From the NCBI RefSeq assembly GCF_003182255.1, contig NZ_QGTQ01000040.1:1-48520 (forward strand): DNA of 48,520 nt, read 5' to 3'. The stretch is from Paenibacillus cellulosilyticus (lineage in GTDB: Bacteria > Bacillota > Bacilli > Paenibacillales > Paenibacillaceae). The translations under genes were made by a program, and so were the position numbers. Numbering within the stretch: the stretch's first letter is position 1; each line of letters opens with the position of its first letter. Below the pieces are notes generated by a model that did not search any database, had not been told where the DNA came from, and was given only the letters and a program-made list of their open reading frames with translations. Of this stretch, positions 1-8,612 are shown piece by piece.

Positions 1-53
1 TTGGTAATTCGTTCGATACGTTGATTTGTTGGGTCATTTCGAGTAAACTTCAT
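1..53 (-). CDS. IS110-like transposase, N-terminal fragment cut by contig edge
   Basis: The ATG is at 53, preceded by an AGGAGG ribosome binding site eight bases away, and the visible N terminus reads MKFTRNDPTNQRIERIT. This resembles the first residues of IS110-family transposases of paenibacilli, which continue into a DEDD RuvC-like catalytic domain that lies outside the window. The product would cut and join DNA for transposition. Only 17 codons are visible, so the gene's integrity cannot be judged. Confidence 0.5.
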   Translation of the reverse strand, partial: MKFTRNDPTNQRIERIT

Positions 54-164
54 ATACAGCGCCTCCTGATGGGTTTTAGGACATTGATCCGTTCACACCC
101 CCATCATACGAGGCGCTCCTTTTTTTGTCCAAGCTCAAATCTTAGACTCTACAGGAATGTTTAG
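1..164 (-). mobile_element. Left-hand copy of an IS110-like element, 5' end only
   Basis: These bases are the exact reverse complement of the last 164 bases of the window; identity stops abruptly at 164/165. The segment holds a truncated transposase start (1..53) and about 110 bp of noncoding leader. The leader contains complementary arms, AGCGCCTC with GAGGCGCT and TGATGGG with CCCATCA, as expected of a structured RNA. Read toward the element, both junctions carry CTAA, compatible with a CT core dinucleotide as known for IS621 of the IS110 family. Family assignment rests on the short transposase N terminus and is moderately sure. Confidence 0.6.
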
Positions 165-436
165 CTTGCTTCAGAGGCGCTGTAGAGCCAAATAAGCGCA
201 GCGACAACCGATAGCGCTCGCGATATCCCCCTAAATAAAAAAAGACCTGCCAGCATCTCTGGCAGGAAAGGCAGCGGCGCGGCACATGGGCGCCGCTGCC
301 TTATTCAATTAAAAGGGGGTAGTACGAAACGTGAAACGCGAATGAGTGAAGCATTCGCCATCATTGCCCGACGTACACACGCCTGCGACGTCGGGCCTTA
401 CTTCTTGTTGCAGCAGCGTTCCCTTCCTTCCGAAGG
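165..436. other. Noncoding stretch between the IS end and the Fur-regulated gene
   Basis: No convincing gene is seen. The stretch holds three inverted repeats downstream of the minus-strand gene: CCCGACGT/ACGTCGGG at 367-395, GGCAGCGGCGC/GCGCCGCTGCC at 270-300, and the CCTGCCA/TGGCAGG terminator at 246-266. The short plus-strand ORF at 346 has no supporting features. Confidence 0.5.
235..268 (-). terminator. Rho-independent terminator of the beta-propeller-like gene
   Basis: Read on the minus strand, a 7-bp GC-rich stem (CCTGCCA/TGGCAGG, 246-266) is followed by a run of seven T. It lies about 170 bp past the stop codon at 437, after a second strong hairpin at 270-300. Confidence 0.75.
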
Positions 437-1258
437 TTACGGGAGATCCATCTGCTGAATCCCTTCGAACAACGTGGCCATATACATCTGGCCGTCATGC
501 GTATCGACATCCGTTACCGGGAAGCCAAGCTTCACCGCGAACATCGTAATTTGACCGCAAAGGTAGCCGATGCGATACAAGCCTTTATCCGTGCAAGCAT
601 ACACATCTCGTCCATGCCGAATGAGCGTGAATACAAGCCGATTGCCGAAGCTGACAACGTCGAAGCCGCCACCTTTGTTACCAACTATCAGCTCTCCGCC
701 TTCACCCGCACCAAGCAGATGACCTTGATAAACCGTCAGCGATGTAACGCCAACCCCAAGCGGGAAGTCCGCCCACTCATCGGTGAACCGATCGTAGACA
801 GCAATCCCTTCCTCGTGTCCGAGAATGAGAAACTGCGGTACATTGAGAAAATCGTACACTTTGCGCTCCGGATACGCGACCTTATGCCAAGCGCCATCTC
901 CGCAGCGATGCCATAATCCGTAGTCCGTGCTCATAAAGCTGCATTGTCCTGATGTTTTATATTGATAGCATGGGACCGCATGCGTCGGCTGCTCCCACTG
1001 CCCGTCTTCAAATGTATATAAGCCTTCGTTCGTGCACGCATACAGCTTGCCTTGGTTCAGCTGCAGCCGATTAACTACAAGCTCTGCCGGCAGCTGCTCG
1101 CTAATATGCTGCCAACCACCAGACTCATCACTGCAATAAATGCCGTTGCCAGGCGAGGCTGCGTATAGAAGGTCGCCATCTGTCTTCACCGACGAGAACG
1201 GATACGTCATCCAATCCCAAGGCGTCTGCTTGCTTAGTGTTTCTCCGCCCTCCATCAT
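437..1258 (-). CDS. Beta-propeller-like repeat protein, Fur-controlled
   Basis: A 273-aa protein with no signal peptide or membrane segment, so probably cytoplasmic. It is made of degenerate repeats of about 40 residues with recurring G-[LI]-Y and D-G-x-W elements (for example LYACTNEGLYTF, VYACTDKGLYRI), which is the look of a WD/Kelch-like or YncE-like beta-propeller. The catalytic function is unknown. ATG at 1258 has a strong AGGAGG site seven bases upstream; a second ATG follows at once. Upstream, a good sigma-A promoter overlaps two near-perfect Fur boxes, so expression is expected under iron limitation. It stands alone between an IS end and the GH30 cluster. A role in iron or heme handling is only an inference from the promoter. 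Confidence 0.75.
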   Translation of the reverse strand: MMEGGETLSKQTPWDWMTYPFSSVKTDGDLLYAASPGNGIYCSDESGGWQHISEQLPAELVVNRLQLNQGKLYACTNEGLYTFEDGQWEQPTHAVPCYQYKTSGQCSFMSTDYGLWHRCGDGAWHKVAYPERKVYDFLNVPQFLILGHEEGIAVYDRFTDEWADFPLGVGVTSLTVYQGHLLGAGEGGELIVGNKGGGFDVVSFGNRLVFTLIRHGRDVYACTDKGLYRIGYLCGQITMFAVKLGFPVTDVDTHDGQMYMATLFEGIQQMDLP

Positions 1259-1293
1259 GTCAGCCTCCTATTCGTACCGAATCATTCGATCGC

Positions 1294-1340
1294 TTGATAA
1301 CGATTATCAATTGGATGTTTCCAATGATAACGATTATCAA
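1294..1340 (-). promoter_or_regulatory. Tandem Fur boxes
   Basis: TGATAACGATTATCA occurs twice, at 1295-1309 and 1325-1339, exactly 30 bp apart (three helical turns). It matches the Bacillus 7-1-7 Fur box TGATAATNATTATCA at all defined positions but one. One box overlaps the -10 element and the other lies around the expected transcript start. Confidence 0.85.
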
Positions 1341-1352
1341 TCGCATTGTCAA
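1324..1352 (-). promoter_or_regulatory. Sigma-A promoter of the Fur-controlled gene
   Basis: On the minus strand, TTGACA (1347-1352), a 17-bp spacer and TATCAT (1324-1329) form a near-consensus promoter. The upstream Fur box covers the -10 region, a layout expected to block RNA polymerase when Fe-Fur is bound. Confidence 0.8.
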
Positions 1353-1423
1353 CCCTCTTTTGGAAACTACATCCCTACATTACTATTCGACAAGGAATTG
1401 CTGCATGCAGGCTGACAAACTGT

Positions 1424-1457
1424 CGAAAAAAAAGAGAAGCAGCCCCTTGCGGCTGCC
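1424..1457 (-). terminator. Terminator of the CBM13-GH30 gene
   Basis: On the minus strand the stem GCAGCC/GGCTGC (1439-1456) is followed by TTCTC and a run of eight T, 17 bp after the stop codon at 1474. Confidence 0.8.
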
Positions 1458-1473
1458 TCCCCGTGACGATCGA

Positions 1474-3381
1474 TTACGGCTGCTGGAACGAGAACAATTG
1501 GTTGTCTGCGCCGGTATATGCCCACTGCTGCACGTTGGCGCCGTTTGCGGTGGATACACTTGTAATATCGAGCGATTTGCCGCTGTTGCGGCTAATGATT
1601 TTGTAATAGCCGCCGCTCACCGCGACGACCTGCCATTGCTGATTCGTGCCGCCTGATCCCGATACGGCCCACTGCTGCACATTGCCTCCATCGGCTGTCG
1701 AGGAGTCGGCAACATCCAGCCCTTTGCCGCTGTTCACGTTAATAATGTTGTAATAGCCGTTGCCCGCATCCTTCAGATACCATTTCTGATTATTGCCGCC
1801 TGCATATTCCCACTGCTGCACATTAGCACCGTCGGCTGTCGACGAGCTGGTCACGTCGAGCGCTTTGCCGCTGTGCTTAGCGACGATCTTGTAGTTCGTA
1901 TTCAGCTGCGGCACCACTGGCGTAGACGTAGACGAGCCCGCCGTCCATTTGAACGTGATCGCGCTCTCGGCTGGCACTTGATACGTAACCGATTGCGAGC
2001 CCCATTGGATTTTGACAGACTTGGCGCTGGTCAGACGATTGGACAAAATGACGGCGATCGAGCCGTCCGGGTTGCGGTACGCAATGTCCTCCATATTGTC
2101 CTGATAGGTGTTCGAGTCGATGCGAACCGCACCTGGATCAACGAATTTGCTGCTATGGCCGAGGCCATAGTATTGCGGATTGTACGTTACACTGTCGTTC
2201 ACGTCCGAGCGGATCGTAAGCAGGCCGCGGTTCGTCGTGCCGACGCCGTCAAGCGCTGGACCCCCATTTTGATCCAAGGCGACATTCCACATGATGTACG
2301 ACTTCGCCCAGTTTCTCGGAAAACGAATCGTATGCATCATCAGATCTTGGAACATCCCCTTGTCTGTGCCGCCGCCGATCCACGTGCCGCTGCCGCCTTC
2401 CGTGAACCAGATGTCCTTGCTTGGATAATTGTTGTGAAGCGTCGTCAAATTCGAGTGACTGAGTGAGGAGTAGTAGTGGAATGCGCTGCCGCTAACATAA
2501 GATGAGGCGTTATTGAGCACGGTGGATGGATAGCTGATGTCGTCGTAGTTATGGTCATAAGCGATGATTTTGGCAGAAAGGCTGTTCTGCGAAAGCTTCG
2601 GCCCCAGCACGTTGATGAAATTAGCCTGCTCCGTCGCCGACATGACAAGACCCGGATAATGCGGTCCGTATTTCGGCTCGTTCTGAACGGACATCGCGTA
2701 GACCGGCGTCCCTTTATCTCTGTACTGCTGTAAGTATTTGACGAGATAATCGGCATACGCCGTGTAGGCGTCCGTGCGCAGTGAGCCGCCGCTGTCTCCG
2801 AGCAGCGTTTTGCCGGTCTTCATCCAAGCCGGAGGACTCCATGGCGCTGCGAAAATCTTAATCCGTCCTTGGTTCACACCGTACGCTTGATCCAACATCG
2901 GACGAATGTAAGCATCCTCCCGCCACAGCGAGAAGGAAGTCAGGTTCATATCGTCCACATTGTTCGTCGTATCGTCGTACGTCCAGCTCTCCCAGTTGAA
3001 GTCGCTGGCTCCAATCGGTTGGCGAAGCGCGCTTATGTTGATGCCGCTTGGACCAAACAGATTGTTCATGACCTCCGTTCGTTTCGCCGCCGACAGCTTG
3101 TAGTACAGCAGCCAACTAGAAGAGTCCGTCAGCGACGCGCCGAATCCGTCCATCGATTGATACGTCACGCCGTCGTTGACGGTGATCGTGTAGTCCGCAT
3201 TCGCGCTTGACGTGGCAAAATTAACATCCGCTTGCCTCGTCAGCCATGTACCGTTGTTTGGATTGGTCAGCCATACCTGCGCCGTCTCGCCTGCAGCCAG
3301 CGTTTGTGACGGTGCTACCGTTGCGGCAGGTGCGGCAATCGCCAGCGCCGCCACGACGGTCAGAAGCTTCTTCTTAGACAT
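1474..3381 (-). CDS. Secreted GH30 glycosidase with C-terminal ricin-type CBM13
   Basis: A 635-aa secreted enzyme. The ATG at 3381 is chosen over an in-frame one at 3417 because AAGGAGGT sits just before it and a signal peptide (MSKKKLL, hydrophobic core, ending near TLAAG) then starts cleanly. The catalytic part (about residues 40-480) is GH30: a WSPPAWMKT loop, acid/base Glu235 in SVQNEP, nucleophile Glu328 in IWFTEGG, and the usual C-terminal beta-sandwich. Residues about 493-635 hold three repeats with QQW motifs, typical of a ricin-type CBM13 carbohydrate-binding trefoil. GH30 enzymes retain the anomeric configuration and act on beta-linked glycans; the exact substrate (beta-1,6-glucan, beta-glucoside or other) is not decidable here. 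It is the last gene of the minus-strand GH30 cluster and has its own leader and terminator. Confidence 0.9.
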   Translation of the reverse strand: MSKKKLLTVVAALAIAAPAATVAPSQTLAAGETAQVWLTNPNNGTWLTRQADVNFATSSANADYTITVNDGVTYQSMDGFGASLTDSSSWLLYYKLSAAKRTEVMNNLFGPSGINISALRQPIGASDFNWESWTYDDTTNNVDDMNLTSFSLWREDAYIRPMLDQAYGVNQGRIKIFAAPWSPPAWMKTGKTLLGDSGGSLRTDAYTAYADYLVKYLQQYRDKGTPVYAMSVQNEPKYGPHYPGLVMSATEQANFINVLGPKLSQNSLSAKIIAYDHNYDDISYPSTVLNNASSYVSGSAFHYYSSLSHSNLTTLHNNYPSKDIWFTEGGSGTWIGGGTDKGMFQDLMMHTIRFPRNWAKSYIMWNVALDQNGGPALDGVGTTNRGLLTIRSDVNDSVTYNPQYYGLGHSSKFVDPGAVRIDSNTYQDNMEDIAYRNPDGSIAVILSNRLTSAKSVKIQWGSQSVTYQVPAESAITFKWTAGSSTSTPVVPQLNTNYKIVAKHSGKALDVTSSSTADGANVQQWEYAGGNNQKWYLKDAGNGYYNIINVNSGKGLDVADSSTADGGNVQQWAVSGSGGTNQQWQVVAVSGGYYKIISRNSGKSLDITSVSTANGANVQQWAYTGADNQLFSFQQP

Positions 3382-3510
3382 GAATAATACCTCCTTAGAG
3401 TAAAGCGAAATGGCCATTCAATAGAATCGAATCGTGTGCAGCGCAACTTGCTGATTGAAGCGTCGGTTGATTGAGCAGCCATGCGACGTTACGAACGGGC
3501 TACATAATCC

Positions 3511-3520
3511 ATCACCTCCC
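3511..3520 (-). promoter_or_regulatory. Orphan perfect Shine-Dalgarno in the GH30 leader
   Basis: GGGAGGTGAT on the minus strand matches the anti-Shine-Dalgarno end of 16S rRNA but is 130 nt upstream of the real start at 3381. The nearest ATG is directly followed by TAG, so it serves no gene. It may be an mRNA-stabilising (STAB-SD-like) site. Confidence 0.35.
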
Positions 3521-3533
3521 TTCCGCACATGAA

Positions 3534-3582
3534 TGAAGACGCCCAGCCTATACCAGCTAGGCGTCTTCGCCATTCACTTAAA
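3534..3582 (-). terminator. Long hairpin after the S-layer GH30 gene
   Basis: GAAGACGCC and GGCGTCTTC pair around 3536-3569, with flanking bases adding to the stem. It lies downstream of the gene ending at 3628, but no clear T run follows, so it may be a processing or stabilising structure rather than a terminator. Confidence 0.4.
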
Positions 3583-3588
3583 GTGCGA

Positions 3589-3621
3589 GTTCAAAAAGGA
3601 CGGTTTTCACTTTTTTTGAAC
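3589..3621 (-). repeat. 33-bp minimal copy of the GTTCAAAAAG inverted-repeat element
   Basis: The short sequence begins GTTCAAAAAG and ends TTTTTTGAAC. It keeps just the two ends (including GGACGGTTTTC) of the 168-bp element found at 10308-10475, as if the interior had been deleted. It lies 7 bp after the stop codon of the S-layer GH30 gene and could act as its terminator. Confidence 0.5.
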
Positions 3622-3627
3622 AACCTC

Positions 3628-6600
3628 TTAAACTCGCTTCAATGTAATTAAGAGGTTATAGAGTACAGTCGCAGCTTCGGCTCTGGTGGACGGCTTCGCC
3701 GGTTGGAACAGGCCCTGCGAATCACCATGAACGATACCCGCGTCATACACCTGAACTACAGCATCCTTCGCCCAGCCTGCAATGTCCGCTGCATCCTTGA
3801 ATACAGCTTCCAGCTGCTGCGAGTTAACAGCGGAGTTCTGCTCCCGCTTCACAAGTGCAATCGCCTTCGCCAGCGTGACTGCCATCTGCTGCTTCGTCAC
3901 GAGCGCGTTCGGCTGGAACGTGCCATCCTCGAAGCCTTGCACGAGGCCCGCTTCCGCTGCTGCTCCAATCGCACCTGCGAACCATTGGCTCACTTGAACA
4001 TCGGAGAATGCCGCGGCCTTGTCTGGCTTATCAGACAGATCCAATGCACGTACGAGCATCGCCGTCCATTCTGCGCGTGTTACCGAACGGTTCGGCTCGA
4101 ACGTTTCGTTACCGGTGCCTTGTACGATGAATCGCGAAGCCAACGCTTCGATTGAATCTTTCGCCCAATGATTCGTCACATCGTTGAAGCCGACGGACGA
4201 TTGAACGACGCCGTAGACACTGTTATGGTTGTTCGTCATAACTGCCTGCACGCCGCCACTTTCAGCCGATGGGCCAAACACGGTCTGCACGAAACGCACA
4301 TGAGAGGACGCATCAACGGATACGCCTACTGCATTCGCTGTATTCGTTCCCGCAGGTAGTGGCAATACACGAGTTACCGTATAGGAGCCAAAATCTTGGA
4401 TCTCCTGTTCGCTGCCACCCGTCACAAGCGATACGTTGAATGCCACCAGATCCGACAACAGCGATGCGCCGCGGCTTGTCAGCGCCGCTGCTGCAGCCTT
4501 CTTCTTGTCGCCTGTTACCTTCGTGATGGCGATCAGAAGTTCAGCTTGCGAATCGACTGCGTCCATGGCAGAGCCAAGCGAACCGATCGGCAGCTCGTAG
4601 CTAATGCCGTTCCAACTGACGGAGATAGACAATGCTGCGCCATCCTGTACCGCATCACTAAGCGCAGAAGCTGGGAACGATACGGTCACGCGATCCAGCT
4701 GCGCTGCCGTTGCAGGCAACTGCGTGATGATGTGATTCGTATCCGAACGATCAGCCGCTTCTTGCACCAGCTTCGCTGGGACTTGGAATACGGCAGCATT
4801 CACACCACCGGATGATGCATCTTCTGCCGTCAGCCCACTGATGGTCGATGTACCGCCCTTATGTTCAACCTTTGGCTCAGCAAAAGCGTCAGGTGTCGAC
4901 GGTACAAGCACGGGTGACGTGATTACGCTGCCTTTATCAGCTGTTACCGTCACGGTCGCTGATGCTGTAAACTCGCCATCCTCCGTTGTCGCCGTAATCG
5001 TCGCCGTTCCAGCGGAGATCGCTGTTACTGTACCGTCATTCGATACCGTTGCAATCGCTGGAGCGCTGCTGCTCCATACGACATTGTTGTTCGATGCATC
5101 CGCCGGACTAATCCGAGCTGTCAGCTTGCCCGTCTTGCTCGAAGGCAGGCGCAGCGCGAGGCTGCTCTTATCGAGCGTCACTCCCGTAACCTGCGTCGGA
5201 TAACGATAAATCTCGAAATCATCGATCGCCGTCCAGTTGCCGCCCTTCGCGTCGGAGAAGACGCCGATCTCTAGCTGTCCATTCGTTACAATGACATTAT
5301 CGATGTAGAACGGCGTCCACGTACCGCCGCTTGCGCTGCGAAGATCCTTCGTCAGCTGATTGCCGCCGTAATTTTTCACTTCGAGCTGCAAGGTGTTCTG
5401 CCCGCCGCCTGTGCGCACCCATACCTGAACCTTGTACACGCCGTTCGGCAGGTCAAACGTACGGTACGTCGATTGCAAATAATCCGATCCGCTCCAGTGC
5501 GTCAGCTTGTACTGCCCGCTGCGCGGCGTATCTTGGTCTACGAAATTCGCAATCCCCTGCGTATCCGGATGCCATTCCGACCAGCCTTCGAAGCTGCCCT
5601 TCTCGAAGTCCATATTATCCAACGGTACAAGTACGCCTGCAGCTAGCGGCACTGCCGAGACAGCTGCACTGCGGTCCGATTCATTGCCCGCCAGATCGAC
5701 TGCGGATACTTCAAAGCTGTACACCGATCCTGCACGAAGCTGAACTGCCGTGTACCAGGTATTCGTTACAGGGTCAACCGAAGCGATCTTCACCCCATTG
5801 CGATAAACGTTATATTGCAGAAAATCGTTCTCAAGGTTCGTGTCCCAAGTCAGCTTCACCTGCTCGATACCTGCCGATGCTGTTAAGCCGGTTGGTGCAG
5901 CAGGCGCCTCGGTATCCGCAACTGCAGCAGTGTGTGCCGATACGCTATCGGAAGCAGCCGATTCGCCCGTCTCGCTGTACGCTGCTACGCGATAGTAGTA
6001 GGTTGTATCTCCAAGAAGTCCGCGGTCGGTATATGGGACAGCGCCTGCCGGCGTCATGCCAACCTCTTGATAATCGGCATAAATGGAATCCGTGCCGCTG
6101 GACGAATCAAGAATTGAACGATAGATCTTGTATCCAGCTGCACCTGCAACGTCGTTCCACTGCAGCTGAACGCTCAAACCATTCGGCACAGCCGTTACAC
6201 CTGTTGGTGCTGCCGGTGCATCTGTACCGAGTGGCAATGCCGATGCTTTCGTCGTTACGCGGACGAGCGAGAAATCGTCAAACGCTGCCCATTCGCCGCC
6301 TACGATGTCCGAGTGAACGCCGATGTCCACTTGACCGTTCGTCACTTTGATCTCCGGAATGAAAAGCTGCGTCCATTGACCAACATAATCAGTGGTCCCT
6401 GCATTCGCCGCCAGCGCAGCGCCGCCGTAATTCGCTGCTTCTAGCTGGACATCGGAATGCGAGCCTTTCTGATACCATACCGATGCGCGATAAGTGCCGT
6501 TCGGTACTTGAACCGTGCGGAAGGTCGACTGCTCATAATCGGTGCCAAGGTAATGCACCAGCTTATAGCTGCCGCTTCGAGGCGAGCCGTTATCTACCTT

Positions 6601-8013
6601 GTGTGCAGAATCCTGTCCGTCAGGCACGATCTCCTGCCAGCCCTCCAGCGTACCCTTCTCAAAGCCGCCGTACAGCGCCAAGTAGTCGTAGCTGTCCTGG
6701 ATGTTATCGAAGGAGAAACGGAACCAGTTCAAATTAACCGAACCCGTGAATACGACATACAGCGTATGTACGCCGATTACCGATTGAACGGCAGCCGATT
6801 TGGTCGTCCACGTCTCCGATCCCCCTGTGCTGCCCAAATGAACGCTGCCAACCGATTGTCCGGTTGGGCTATCGAGTCGGAAGTCGATCACCGCATCCTG
6901 GCTCGTCGCCGCCCGCACCTGTACGCTTGCGGTCCCGTTCATGAACGACACATTGTCAAAGGCGATATAACTGCCAGCATTCGCCGAGCTTACCTTCTGC
7001 CCGCCGCCATTGTCGCTCGTCGTAGTGAGCTGAACAGCGTTCATCGCATTGTAATCTTCTGCCTCAATCTTCGAATAAGGCGTTACATAACTTGCGCTGT
7101 CCTGTGTTCCATTCCACACGAACGTCACAACGGCGCCCGCCGACAACGTGTACGTGAAGCTTTGCGCCCCCCAGCGTACCTTGAACAGCTGCGACTGCTT
7201 CGAGGAATTAAGCGCGATCAGCACCTTAGAGCCATCCGGATTGCGGTACGCAGCCGATTCGATGCTGCCTGCGCCAAACGTGTTCGACTTGATCCTTACA
7301 GCGCCCGGCAGTACGAATTGGCTTGCTTGGCCAAACGCGTAGTACTCTTCATTCAGCTTGTAGCTGCCCGTCTGGCTGTCGACCGTGACGAAACCGCGGC
7401 AATCCGTGCAGCCGCCGTTCGTAGGGCCATGATTCTCATCGAGCACAAGGTTCCACTTGAGCGACGTCTTCGCCCAGTTGCGCGTCGCGCCGATAATCAA
7501 GTTCTGCACATCCCATGCGACATTATCGCCAAACACATTGGCAAACTCGCCGCCCGAGCTTTCGGTGAAATAGATGTCCTTATCGGGATGCTGGTCATGA
7601 ACGAGCGTCTGGCTGTCGACCGAACCTGCGTAGCCGTGGAATGCAGAGCCCGTAATGTACGGTTTCGCCTGCGGATCGCTCAGCACCTCGATCGGATAGT
7701 TCGGATCATCCCAGTTATGGTCCCAGACGATGATCTTCGTCGTAATGCCCGCCGCTTGGAAAGCAGGGCCGAGCACCTTGACGAACGCCGCTTCGTCCGC
7801 TGGCTCCATTCTCATGCCCGGATAGCCGTCCGGTTCAAAATGGGGTTCATTCTGCAGCGTGACCGCATCGATTGCGATGCCTTCCGCTTCATAAGCCTGA
7901 ATGAACTTCACGAAATACTGCGCGTAAACCGAGTAGTATTCCGGCTTCAGCTTCCCTTTCATCAAGGAACCGCTCGTCTTCATCCATGCCGGTGCGCTCC
8001 ACGGCGTTGCCAT
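3628..8013 (-). CDS. S-layer-anchored multidomain GH30 enzyme, C-terminal part after a frameshift
   Basis: This 1461-codon frame carries most of a very large cell-surface glycosidase; its N terminus is in another frame (8019-8552). In order: the GH30 catalytic domain from WSAPAWMKT, with acid/base Glu56 (TLQNEP) and nucleophile Glu151 (YFTESSGG); the GH30 beta-sandwich to about 300; a CBM6-like module about 311-445 (KIEAEDYNAM); a galactose-binding-like carbohydrate module about 450-600; two fibronectin type III domains about 615-805; a second galactose-binding-like module (MDFEKGSFEGW) about 810-950; a Big2 immunoglobulin-like domain about 955-1035; a linker region; and three SLH repeats about 1270-1461 that would bind pyruvylated wall polymer. 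ATG 8013 lies inside the catalytic domain and has no good RBS, so it is not a natural start. With one base restored near 8080 the two frames make one protein of about 1640 residues. Confidence 0.8.
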   Translation of the reverse strand: MATPWSAPAWMKTSGSLMKGKLKPEYYSVYAQYFVKFIQAYEAEGIAIDAVTLQNEPHFEPDGYPGMRMEPADEAAFVKVLGPAFQAAGITTKIIVWDHNWDDPNYPIEVLSDPQAKPYITGSAFHGYAGSVDSQTLVHDQHPDKDIYFTESSGGEFANVFGDNVAWDVQNLIIGATRNWAKTSLKWNLVLDENHGPTNGGCTDCRGFVTVDSQTGSYKLNEEYYAFGQASQFVLPGAVRIKSNTFGAGSIESAAYRNPDGSKVLIALNSSKQSQLFKVRWGAQSFTYTLSAGAVVTFVWNGTQDSASYVTPYSKIEAEDYNAMNAVQLTTTSDNGGGQKVSSANAGSYIAFDNVSFMNGTASVQVRAATSQDAVIDFRLDSPTGQSVGSVHLGSTGGSETWTTKSAAVQSVIGVHTLYVVFTGSVNLNWFRFSFDNIQDSYDYLALYGGFEKGTLEGWQEIVPDGQDSAHKVDNGSPRSGSYKLVHYLGTDYEQSTFRTVQVPNGTYRASVWYQKGSHSDVQLEAANYGGAALAANAGTTDYVGQWTQLFIPEIKVTNGQVDIGVHSDIVGGEWAAFDDFSLVRVTTKASALPLGTDAPAAPTGVTAVPNGLSVQLQWNDVAGAAGYKIYRSILDSSSGTDSIYADYQEVGMTPAGAVPYTDRGLLGDTTYYYRVAAYSETGESAASDSVSAHTAAVADTEAPAAPTGLTASAGIEQVKLTWDTNLENDFLQYNVYRNGVKIASVDPVTNTWYTAVQLRAGSVYSFEVSAVDLAGNESDRSAAVSAVPLAAGVLVPLDNMDFEKGSFEGWSEWHPDTQGIANFVDQDTPRSGQYKLTHWSGSDYLQSTYRTFDLPNGVYKVQVWVRTGGGQNTLQLEVKNYGGNQLTKDLRSASGGTWTPFYIDNVIVTNGQLEIGVFSDAKGGNWTAIDDFEIYRYPTQVTGVTLDKSSLALRLPSSKTGKLTARISPADASNNNVVWSSSAPAIATVSNDGTVTAISAGTATITATTEDGEFTASATVTVTADKGSVITSPVLVPSTPDAFAEPKVEHKGGTSTISGLTAEDASSGGVNAAVFQVPAKLVQEAADRSDTNHIITQLPATAAQLDRVTVSFPASALSDAVQDGAALSISVSWNGISYELPIGSLGSAMDAVDSQAELLIAITKVTGDKKKAAAAALTSRGASLLSDLVAFNVSLVTGGSEQEIQDFGSYTVTRVLPLPAGTNTANAVGVSVDASSHVRFVQTVFGPSAESGGVQAVMTNNHNSVYGVVQSSVGFNDVTNHWAKDSIEALASRFIVQGTGNETFEPNRSVTRAEWTAMLVRALDLSDKPDKAAAFSDVQVSQWFAGAIGAAAEAGLVQGFEDGTFQPNALVTKQQMAVTLAKAIALVKREQNSAVNSQQLEAVFKDAADIAGWAKDAVVQVYDAGIVHGDSQGLFQPAKPSTRAEAATVLYNLLITLKRV

Positions 8014-8018
8014 GATCT

Positions 8019-8552
8019 TCAGATCGGGATTGATTGCAAGCGCCTGTTTGATCGTTGGAATAATGTAAGCCTGATCGTGTGGATCGAGAACTGATTGAGG
8101 TTCTCGTCCGTCGTGTCCGCCGCAACATCATCATACGTATAGTTGCTTAATGCGAAGTCCGTCGAGCCCATCGGCAGACGTATATAGCTGATGCCAATGC
8201 CGCCCGAGCGGCCGAACAGCTTATTCATCAGCTCGTCACGAGAAGCTGCATCCAGCTTGTTCTGGATCAGCCATGCGGACGAATCTGTCAGCGCTCCGCC
8301 GAAGCCGTCAATCGATTGGTAAGTCGTATGCTCATCAACGTCAATCGTTGGGTTAACCGCCGCGCCGTCTGCTCCGAATGCAAGGCCTGACTCTGCGCTG
8401 AGCAGCTTGCTCTTATTTCCTTCTGTCACCCACGCTTCAACGGGTTCTGTCGCAGCTGCAGCCTTTGGGACATACAGACCTGCATAGCCGGACAGCATGA
8501 GGCTGAGCATGAGGACGAATGCAATTGGTTTGCTTATTCGCGAATGTCTCAT
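8019..8552 (-). CDS. N-terminal part of the frameshifted S-layer GH30 enzyme
   Basis: The ATG at 8552 follows AAGGGGAG and opens a signal peptide (MRHSRISKP, hydrophobic core, ending at KAAAA). The next part is the N-terminal half of a GH30 barrel with TYQSIDGFGGALTDSSAWLI and the YIRLPMGSTDF strand, closely like the lipoprotein GH30 at 10493-11941. After QFSIH the frame runs into unrelated residues and stops at 8019, whereas the expected continuation is read one frame over. The start frames differ by what one missing base explains. It could be a true inactivating mutation, a sequencing error or, less likely, programmed frameshifting. Confidence 0.75.
   Translation of the reverse strand: MRHSRISKPIAFVLMLSLMLSGYAGLYVPKAAAATEPVEAWVTEGNKSKLLSAESGLAFGADGAAVNPTIDVDEHTTYQSIDGFGGALTDSSAWLIQNKLDAASRDELMNKLFGRSGGIGISYIRLPMGSTDFALSNYTYDDVAADTTDENLNQFSIHTIRLTLFQRSNRRLQSIPI
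8062..8090 (-). other. Probable single-base deletion site in the S-layer GH30 gene
   Basis: The paralogue reads FSIDHDKEFLIP here. This gene reads FSIHT in the upstream frame and DQAYIIPTIKQAL in the downstream frame, so one base is missing around 8075-8085. No slippery heptamer or strong downstream hairpin was noticed. Confidence 0.7.
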
Positions 8553-8612
8553 TCGAAATGTTACTCCCCTTCGTATCAATGAATGGAATGAATCGAGCGA
8601 GCAAATGTAACA

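Noticed and set aside
8075-8085. Programmed ribosomal frameshifting in the GH30 gene
   Set aside because: No slippery heptamer or pseudoknot was seen; a one-base deletion or sequencing error explains the data more simply.
6457-8094. 545-codon plus-strand ORF opposite the S-layer GH30 gene
   Set aside because: Arg-rich, no RBS, no recognisable domain; a mirror frame of a GC-rich gene. The same applies to long antisense frames at 14058-15272, 19991-21172 and 12048-13124.
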